Origin: Acidimicrobiia bacterium
Lineage (GTDB): Bacteria; Actinomycetota; Acidimicrobiia; Acidimicrobiales; AC-14
Reading direction: 5' to 3'
NCBI GenBank assembly: GCA_019244985.1
Contig: JAFASB010000501.1
Coordinates: 1 to 6,917, forward strand
Length of the DNA stretch: 6,917 nucleotides
In this document: positions 1-4,755 of the stretch, in pieces
Position numbering within the stretch: position 1 is the first letter of the stretch
How the letters are laid out: every line of letters starts with the position of its first letter
Made by a program: the position numbers and the translations under genes
Notes under the pieces: generated by a model
Databases searched by the model: none
The model's input: only the letters and a program-made list of their open reading frames with translations
What the model was told of the DNA's origin: nothing

Positions 1-133
1 CGACGCGCCCGCCGGTGACCTTGTTCAGGAGGCGGTCGACGGGTGGGAGCACCTTCGACCCCGTGGCCGCGAAGCCACGCGTGGTCGCCAGCTTCTGCAC
101 CGCCCGTCCGATGGCGCTGTCGGATCTCGGCAT
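1..133 (-). CDS. Nitroreductase-family deazaflavin (F420)-dependent oxidoreductase, N-terminal fragment
   Basis: The minus strand reads from ATG at 133 to the left edge without a stop, giving the first 44 residues. The stretch ends in PPVDRLLNKVTGGRV, which resembles the start of the actinobacterial Ddn-like family, where an N-terminal helix leads into a (V/I)DR-x-(L)-x(3)-TGGR segment before the split-barrel flavin domain. Members known from mycobacteria bind the deazaflavin F420 and reduce quinones or nitro compounds; the substrate here cannot be told. The F420-binding core lies outside the window. ATG 133 is chosen because a TACTGT hexamer on the minus strand (145-140) lies 6 bases before it, with no Shine-Dalgarno sequence, which fits a leaderless transcript. 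It is divergent from the acyl-CoA dehydrogenase and probably shares its promoter region. The family call rests on a short segment, so it is moderate. Confidence 0.65.
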   Translation of the reverse strand, partial: MPRSDSAIGRAVQKLATTRGFAATGSKVLPPVDRLLNKVTGGRV

Positions 134-136
134 AGG

Positions 137-166
137 CGGACAGTAACCCGCTCGGCCTACTGTCCG
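137..166. promoter_or_regulatory. Divergent leaderless promoter pair within a 9-bp inverted repeat
   Basis: CGGACAGTA (137-145) is followed after 12 bases by its exact reverse complement TACTGTCCG (158-166). Each arm contains TACTGT reading outward: plus strand 158-163 and minus strand 145-140. These match the actinobacterial -10 pattern TANNNT. The plus-strand hexamer ends 8 bases before GTG 172 and the minus-strand hexamer ends 6 bases before ATG 133. At that spacing transcription would begin at or next to the start codons, so both mRNAs would be leaderless. The extra symmetry outside the hexamers (CGG/CCG) and the 21-bp centre-to-centre arm spacing also allow a dimeric repressor site, for example TetR-type. 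The symmetry is observed; promoter and operator roles are inferred. Confidence 0.6.
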
Positions 167-171
167 GCTTG

Positions 172-1344
172 GTGTTCCTCGACCTCACTCCCGAGCAGAA
201 GGCACTTCAAGAGGAGCTGCGCGAGTACTTCGCCGGCCTTGTGCAGACAAAGTCCGCCGCCGACCTCGATGACGAAGAGATGGGCGAGGGCTGGAAGGCC
301 ACAATCCGGCAGATGGGCAAGGACGGATGGCTGGGCGTCGGGTGGCCCAAGCAGTACGGCGGCCAGGGCCGGGGCGCCATCGAGCAGCTGATCTTCCTCG
401 AGGAGGCGGGGCGCGCCGGCGCACCGATCCCGCTGGTCACGCTCAACACCGTCGGGCCGACGATCGCTCAGTTCGGTACCGACGAGCAGAAGGAGAAGTT
501 CCTGCCCGGCATCCTCGCCGGGGAGATCCACTTCGCCATCGGGTACACCGAGCCCGGCGCCGGCACCGATCTGGCGTCGCTGCGCACGGGTGCCGTGCGT
601 GACGGCGACGAGTACGTCGTCAACGGGCAGAAGGTGTTCACCAGCGGCGCCCACGTGGCCGACTTCGTGTGGCTGGCCTGCCGCACCGACCCGGCGGCCC
701 CGAAGCACAAGGGAATCTCGATCCTCATCGTCGACACCGACCAGCCCGGCTTCAAGTGGACGCCGATCAACACCCTGTCCCTCGGCTTCACCAGCGCCAC
801 GTACTACGAGGACGTGCGGGTACCGGCATCGATGCTCGTCGGGGAGGAGAACGGCGGCTGGAAGATGATCACCACCCAGCTCAACTTCGAGCGGGTGGCG
901 CTCGGGCCGTCGGGCCGCATCTTCCGCTCGCTCGACGCCGTGGCGGACTGGGCCAAGGAGACCCGTTTCACCGACGGCACGCGTGTCATCGACCTGGACT
1001 GGGTGCGGACGAACCTTGCGCGTGTGCGGGCCAAGGCCGAGGTCGCCGAACTCCTCAACTGGCGGGTGGCGTGGGAGCAGGAGCAGGGCAGGATGAACCC
1101 GGCCGACGCCTCGGCGATGAAGGTCTACGGCACCGAGCTGCGCCAGGAGACCGCCCGCCTATTGCTCGAGGTCATCGGCGCCGCCGGCTACCTCCGGGAG
1201 GGGTCGCCGGGCGCCGTGCTCGAGGGGCTGCTCGAGCGCGACTTCCGCGGCTCGGTCGTCGGCACCTTCGGCGGCGGCGTCAACGAGGTCCAGCGGGAGA
1301 TCATCGTCACCGCCGGCCTCGGCATGCCTCGCCCGCCTCGCTAG
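172..1344 (+). CDS. Acyl-CoA dehydrogenase, FadE26-like
   Basis: This 390-residue protein has the length and order of a full acyl-CoA dehydrogenase: an N-terminal helical domain (about 1-120), a middle beta domain opened by YTEPGAGTD (125-133, flavin/substrate region), and a C-terminal helical domain ending in GTFGGGVNEVQREI. Such enzymes remove hydrogens from the alpha and beta carbons of an acyl-CoA using FAD and pass electrons to ETF in the cytosol. From memory, the segments GWPKQYGGQGR, LINWRVA and the C-terminus resemble mycobacterial FadE26, the active subunit of a heterotetrameric enzyme for steroid side chains. Glu240 in NFERVAL lies where isovaleryl-CoA dehydrogenase and FadE26 carry the catalytic base, so this should be a catalytically competent subunit. 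No FadE27-like partner is visible. GTG 172 is preferred over the overlapping TTG 169 because of the promoter spacing and the family's usual N-terminus. The substrate (steroid, branched or other acyl-CoA) is not determined. Confidence 0.93.
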   Translation: MFLDLTPEQKALQEELREYFAGLVQTKSAADLDDEEMGEGWKATIRQMGKDGWLGVGWPKQYGGQGRGAIEQLIFLEEAGRAGAPIPLVTLNTVGPTIAQFGTDEQKEKFLPGILAGEIHFAIGYTEPGAGTDLASLRTGAVRDGDEYVVNGQKVFTSGAHVADFVWLACRTDPAAPKHKGISILIVDTDQPGFKWTPINTLSLGFTSATYYEDVRVPASMLVGEENGGWKMITTQLNFERVALGPSGRIFRSLDAVADWAKETRFTDGTRVIDLDWVRTNLARVRAKAEVAELLNWRVAWEQEQGRMNPADASAMKVYGTELRQETARLLLEVIGAAGYLREGSPGAVLEGLLERDFRGSVVGTFGGGVNEVQREIIVTAGLGMPRPPR

Positions 1345-1407
1345 GGACGCGCCGCTACTCGATCGTGAAGACCCGCCGGGAATCGTGCCGTTCAGTTGTA
1401 CGCCGGG

Positions 1408-2184
1408 TCACTCTTGGTCAAGGAGGCGCCGCGGATGGCGGCCGTCGGCGTAGCCGAGGAACGGCGGATACACGTTGTAACCGAGGAGCTCCTGGAGCCG
1501 TTCGGGAAGCTGGCGCACGATGTCGCGCGGCACGCCGAGGATGTGGTTCTCCTGGGGGCGCAGCCACGAGGCGGCGTACTCGAGCACGACGCCAAGGCGG
1601 GGCCGGTCGCTGCGGTTGGCGCCGCCGCCGTGCCAGAGCGTGCCCAGGTAGAACATCACCGATCCGGCCGGCATCTCTGCGATCTTGATCTCGCTGGTCT
1701 CGTCGGGCACGCGGTCGGTCCACGTGTGGCTCTCCGGCACCAGGCGAGTGGCGCCGTTCTCCTCGGTGAAGTCGTCGAACGGCCACATGCACGTCAGCAC
1801 GACCTGATCGTGCGGTCGGCGGAGGGGGTACACGCCGTCGTCGCTGTGCAGCACCTGCGCCGGCTCGCCCGGACCGATGAGGATTCCTGTGGGCGCGCTC
1901 AACTGATAGTTGTGCAGCACCTCGTCGAGGACGCCGAGCACCAGGGGGTGGGTCGCGGCGCTGTCGAGCAGCCGGGTCTTGCGGAAGAGCGCGTAGATGC
2001 GCCGGGTGTGGAAGCCCTCGAACGAGTTGCGCCCGTGAGGGATGTCCTCGGCGATGGCGGTGAGCTCGGCCCGGATGGTGTCGGCCTCGTCACGGCTGAG
2101 CACGTTGGGCACGATCGAGTACCCGTCCCGGTTGAGGTCAGCCACGACGTCCTCGACGGTCGCCGTCTGAGTGAGGGTGCTCAT
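1408..2184 (-). CDS. Phytanoyl-CoA dioxygenase (PhyH) family Fe(II)/2-oxoglutarate oxygenase
   Basis: The product is 258 residues, usual for bacterial PhyH-family proteins. The double-stranded beta-helix ligands can be read directly: His113-x-Asp115 (VLHSDD), distal His185 (LWHGGGAN) and Arg196 eleven residues later, the same His-to-Arg spacing as the 2-oxoglutarate-binding arginine of human PhyH. NGATRLVPESH (143-153) and AGSVMFYLGTLWH (173-185) are typical of the fold. The predicted chemistry is hydroxylation of an unidentified substrate coupled to decarboxylation of 2-oxoglutarate; phytanoyl-CoA itself should not be assumed, since the family is broad. The start ATG (2184-2182) overlaps the stop TGA (2183-2181) of the metallopeptidase upstream, so translation is probably coupled and the two are co-transcribed. 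The reading frame stays open far upstream (to 2721), but that part lies inside the metallopeptidase gene and has no family resemblance. Confidence 0.92.
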   Translation of the reverse strand: MSTLTQTATVEDVVADLNRDGYSIVPNVLSRDEADTIRAELTAIAEDIPHGRNSFEGFHTRRIYALFRKTRLLDSAATHPLVLGVLDEVLHNYQLSAPTGILIGPGEPAQVLHSDDGVYPLRRPHDQVVLTCMWPFDDFTEENGATRLVPESHTWTDRVPDETSEIKIAEMPAGSVMFYLGTLWHGGGANRSDRPRLGVVLEYAASWLRPQENHILGVPRDIVRQLPERLQELLGYNVYPPFLGYADGRHPRRLLDQE

Positions 2185-2684
2185 GAGCTGCCGCCAGCGT
2201 CGTCTTGCTCGCCGGCGCCCTTGGCGATCAGGAAGCCGCGGGCCCGCTCGGCCAACGGGTAGCGGTCGACGAGCGCCCGAAAGCGCGGACCGTGGCCGTG
2301 GTAGCGGAGGTGGGCGAGCTCGTGGACGATCACATAGTCCAGCACCCACCGCGGGTACTCGGCGAGCCGAGCCGAGATGCGGATGGTGCCGTCCGCGGGC
2401 GTGCACGAGCCCCACAGTGAGTTCTGGTTGGTGGCCCACCGGATGCTGGCCGGTCGGGGCAGGTCGTGGCGCTCGGCCAGCTGGCGGGCGCGGCGGGCCA
2501 CGTCGATGCGGTCGGCGTCCCGCCGGCGCTGAAGGCGCTTGACCATGACGTCGGCCCAGTGCTGCTCCTCGGCCTTCGAGAACGTGTGGGGGATCGACAG
2601 GCGGACGACTCCGTTGCGCTCGACCGCCTGGATCGTCTTGCGGCGGCGAGTGCTGCGAATGACCTCGACCTGCATGCGCCCCAT
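2181..2684 (-). CDS. YgjP/DUF45-type M48-like zinc metallopeptidase
   Basis: This 167-residue protein shows the DUF45 (PF01863) pattern: an N-terminal beta part beginning RSTRRRKTIQ, then SLWGSCTPADGTIRIS (89-104), the LDYVIVHELAHL segment with HExxH at 121-125, and GHGPRF, where His131 aligns with the third zinc ligand of the usual NHSPxF motif. The family is smaller than typical members of about 220-240 residues because the N-terminal part is short. Proteins of this kind are soluble putative zinc proteases; their true substrates are mostly unknown. ATG 2684 is chosen because a conserved upstream block ends at this codon; ATG 2675 (MQVEV) is the alternative. There is no clear Shine-Dalgarno sequence. 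It is the first gene of a two-gene operon, overlapping the dioxygenase by four bases (ATGA), and is divergent from the small membrane protein at 2735. Confidence 0.88.
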   Translation of the reverse strand: MGRMQVEVIRSTRRRKTIQAVERNGVVRLSIPHTFSKAEEQHWADVMVKRLQRRRDADRIDVARRARQLAERHDLPRPASIRWATNQNSLWGSCTPADGTIRISARLAEYPRWVLDYVIVHELAHLRYHGHGPRFRALVDRYPLAERARGFLIAKGAGEQDDAGGSS

Positions 2685-2738
2685 CAAACCAGGCGGGTGA
2701 GACATGAACGCGCGATGCCATACGGTCGCCGGTCGTGG
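2681..2738 (-). repeat. 58-nt upstream repeat, copy A (promoter/leader of the metallopeptidase operon)
   Basis: This block aligns without gaps to 4644-4701, with 49 of 58 bases identical. The 19 bases next to the gene, CCATCAAACCAGGCGGGTG on the plus strand, are identical and include the minus-strand start codon ATG at 2684-2682; similarity stops inside the coding region. On the minus strand the block contains CATGTC at 2706-2701 (CATATC in the other copy), which could be a -10 about 17-22 bases before ATG, and GCGACC at the -35 distance. A promoter plus short leader is the likeliest reading. Its outer end includes GTG 2735, the start of the divergent gene, so here it would act as a two-way promoter region. 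Confidence 0.6.
2721..2726 (+). promoter_or_regulatory. Putative -10 element of a leaderless promoter
   Basis: TACGGT matches TANNNT and ends 8 bases before GTG 2735, the same spacing as TACTGT to GTG 172 upstream of the acyl-CoA dehydrogenase. No ribosome-binding site precedes the GTG. In the second copy of the repeat, where no plus-strand gene starts, these positions read GACCGT and lose the hexamer, which supports a role for it here. A -35 element is not obvious. Confidence 0.4.
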
Positions 2739-3160
2739 AGGTCCGGACGAGCCGTGGGAAGGCGGCGGCGGTTGCCGTCGCGTGCGTCGCCGTCGGCGCT
2801 GGCTTCGCCTCGCTGGCCCAGAGCGCCGGCGCCGCATGGGTCGGCGTCGGGGTCTGCGCCCTCGGCGTGCTGGCCAGCGGGAAGCGCGTCTTCGTGCCGA
2901 CGACGATGTTCCGCCTCGGCGACCGGGAGCTCGAGATTGTCGGCGGCGTCCGCGGCCGGCCGACCGTGCCGTGGGATCAGACCCAGGCAGTCGAGATCCA
3001 CCGCCGCCGCCTGCGAGGGTCAGTCGTGACGTTGACCATCGCCGACGGCACGGGCGGTGCGCGCCGGCTCGAGTTCAGCGACACTTGGTTGGACACCCGG
3101 GGCGCGGACGTCGCCCACGAGATCGCCGACCGCTCCGGAGCGCCTGTCGTCGACAGCTGA
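2735..3160 (+). CDS. Small membrane protein with two helices and a beta-rich, PH-like domain
   Basis: The 141-residue product begins MEVRTSRGK, followed by two hydrophobic alanine/valine-rich segments (about 10-28 and 31-48) separated by a short turn, then a soluble part of about 90 residues. The soluble part alternates strand-like stretches (KRVFVPTTMFRLG, RELEIVGG, GSVVTLTIADG, ARRLEFSD) and ends with a probable helix (GADVAHEIADRSG). This is the layout of bacterial PH-like or YdbT-type small membrane proteins, with the domain facing the cytosol. The function is unknown and the PH assignment is by pattern only. GTG is the only sensible start; it sits 8 bases after a TANNNT hexamer. The gene is divergent from the metallopeptidase operon and convergent with the glycosyltransferase, 11 bases away. 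No partner gene suggests a role. Confidence 0.75.
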   Translation: MEVRTSRGKAAAVAVACVAVGAGFASLAQSAGAAWVGVGVCALGVLASGKRVFVPTTMFRLGDRELEIVGGVRGRPTVPWDQTQAVEIHRRRLRGSVVTLTIADGTGGARRLEFSDTWLDTRGADVAHEIADRSGAPVVDS

Positions 3161-3171
3161 AAGCGGCATGG

Positions 3172-4647
3172 TCAGCAGGGCCGGATGACGTTGCCGTCTA
3201 GCGCCTTCGCTGTCTCGGCGGCCGACAAGAGCGCGTAGCGAGCGTCGCGGCGCAGCTTCGTGCTGCACGGCCGTCCTGCCGCAGCGGCGCCCCCAGGCAC
3301 AAACAACACGAGGTCCGATGGCCGCTGTTGACCGAGCGTGCGGATCGCGTCCGGATCACGCAGGTTCACAGCTCGACGCCCAGAGTCATAAGCAGCCCAG
3401 TCGTGAGCGACGTGTTCAGCGCCAATCAGCCAGATGTTGTGTTGCGTCGATGGCCAGCGAGCACCCAGCAAGAGCCGGCCCGCCTGTGCGCCGTCGGCTT
3501 GGGTACGCCCCGCTGGCACCGACTGGGTGATGCCGACTGCACCGAGCACGACGGCGACAACCGCAACGCCCCACGCGGCTGACGCGGGGACCGACCTGGG
3601 CCGGCGGGACAGCGCGGCCTCCAAGGTCGCACCGAATCCGACTGCAAGCGGGAGCACGACCCAGTACGGCCAGTAGTCGTGCCGCGCCGCGCCGTCGCGG
3701 AAGCCGAACACCCACAAAGCCACGGTCGCGAGGCTGACGCCGAGGACCAGCCGTGTGCGCACGTCTCGGAGGCCGACAACGAACGCGACGAGGCCGAGGC
3801 CCGCGACCCATACAGGAAACAGCTTTCGGGCGTCGTCCCGGAGCGCGCGAACCACATCCCCGAATGTCCGCGGCTGGCTGCCAAAACCGGAACGGACGGT
3901 CAACTGCGAATGCAGCGGTCCCCAGGATCCGAACGCCCACCACAACCACGCCCCGAGCAGAACCACTCCCGTTATCCCGCCGATGACGAGCGCCACGTCG
4001 TGAGGATGGAGCCGTTTGCGGATGATCCTGAACAGTGCAGCAGCGGCAAGAAGCCCAGCGAGTAGGACGCCCTGCCAGCTCGACAGCACACAGACTGCCG
4101 CCACCACGCCGACGGCCACAGGTGATGCACCAAGGCCGTTGCGGCTTCGGGCGTCCAAAGCGAGAAGGATGACCGCGGGTGCCAGCCCGACAACGGGTGT
4201 GTCGAGCATCGTTCCGAAAACCCCGACCATCGGCACGCCGAACCCGAGGGCGACGCCGCCGACCGCTGCAGGCCAGGAAAGCCCAACCGCTCGCAGCAAC
4301 GCCACGCCTGCGATCAGGGCGAGCGCGGTCGCGACGATCGCAGGGAGTCGCGTGGACCACGCATGTTCACCGAAAACCTCCTCGGCGGCCGCGGCTTCGA
4401 CGACGAGGAGGGGCGGGTGGTCGGCGTAGGTCGATACACCGTCAGGCGTCCGCCGCCGGGTACCCATGCGAGACCAGACCACACCCTCCTTTCTCAGCGA
4501 CCGGCTGCCGAAGCCCCAGACCGCCCCATTCACGCCGTCGTGAGAGTCGCCGAACGGGCGCGACATCGCCGTCGCCGCGTGTACGCCAAGCACGGCGAGG
4601 ACAACGGCCACCAGGGCGTAGGCGAGCTTCCGTCCCACCCTCGCCAT
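3172..4647 (-). CDS. GT-C superfamily (PMT/ArnT-like) integral membrane glycosyltransferase
   Basis: This is a 491-residue multi-pass protein. A first membrane helix (about 8-27) is followed by an outward loop containing DSHDG (Asp34, Asp37), the place where GT-C enzymes keep the catalytic aspartate. The loop continues with YADHPPL (74-80), like the (H/K)PPL loop motif of ArnT/PMT relatives, and GEHAWSTRLP (93-102). Further helices lie between about 101 and 370, with a second loop motif MLDTP (147-151) and RHDYWPYW (322-329). A soluble C-terminal part follows (about 400-491). Such enzymes transfer sugars from polyprenyl-phosphate carriers to lipids, glycans or proteins outside the membrane; donor and acceptor are unknown here. 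ATG 4647 is chosen because the first helix begins eight residues later and a conserved upstream block ends at this codon. The frame is open to 4767, but that extension is promoter-like sequence. No other envelope genes adjoin it. Confidence 0.85.
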   Translation of the reverse strand: MARVGRKLAYALVAVVLAVLGVHAATAMSRPFGDSHDGVNGAVWGFGSRSLRKEGVVWSRMGTRRRTPDGVSTYADHPPLLVVEAAAAEEVFGEHAWSTRLPAIVATALALIAGVALLRAVGLSWPAAVGGVALGFGVPMVGVFGTMLDTPVVGLAPAVILLALDARSRNGLGASPVAVGVVAAVCVLSSWQGVLLAGLLAAAALFRIIRKRLHPHDVALVIGGITGVVLLGAWLWWAFGSWGPLHSQLTVRSGFGSQPRTFGDVVRALRDDARKLFPVWVAGLGLVAFVVGLRDVRTRLVLGVSLATVALWVFGFRDGAARHDYWPYWVVLPLAVGFGATLEAALSRRPRSVPASAAWGVAVVAVVLGAVGITQSVPAGRTQADGAQAGRLLLGARWPSTQHNIWLIGAEHVAHDWAAYDSGRRAVNLRDPDAIRTLGQQRPSDLVLFVPGGAAAAGRPCSTKLRRDARYALLSAAETAKALDGNVIRPC

Positions 4648-4701
4648 CAAACCAGGCGGGTGCGATATGGAGGCGCCATGCCCGACCGTCGCAGGTCGTG
4701 G
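4644..4701 (-). repeat. 58-nt upstream repeat, copy B (promoter/leader of the glycosyltransferase)
   Basis: Gap-free partner of 2681-2738 (49 of 58 bases identical), with the same orientation to its gene: the minus-strand ATG at 4647-4645 lies in the perfectly conserved 19 bases. CATATC on the minus strand (4669-4664) occupies the putative -10 position and GCGACG the -35 position. The plus-strand GTG at the outer end is conserved in sequence (GGTCGTGG) but opens only a 14-codon frame, so it is not a gene start here. The remaining intergenic bases to 4755 must hold the promoter of the molybdopterin gene; no convincing TANNNT or Shine-Dalgarno is seen there. Confidence 0.6.
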
Positions 4702-4755
4702 CCGTCGACATCCGCAGCTGGCGAAGACCACCGACGTAGCGCGAGCGTTGCTTCT

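Noticed and set aside
1345..1407. Possible terminator between the convergent dehydrogenase and dioxygenase genes
   Set aside because: No stable stem with a T-run is visible; only short GC matches such as CCCG/CGGG occur, which are expected by chance here.
1396..2262. 288-codon plus-strand open frame
   Set aside because: It is the antisense shadow of the dioxygenase gene, whose iron and 2-oxoglutarate ligands are clear on the minus strand.
2185..2721. N-terminal extension of the dioxygenase to residue 437
   Set aside because: The extra 179 residues are Arg/Pro-rich and are an alternate frame of the metallopeptidase gene. The 258-residue form is the normal family length.
3161..3171. Possible shared terminator between the convergent membrane protein and glycosyltransferase genes
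   Set aside because: The gap is 11 bases and no hairpin with a T-run spans the two gene ends.
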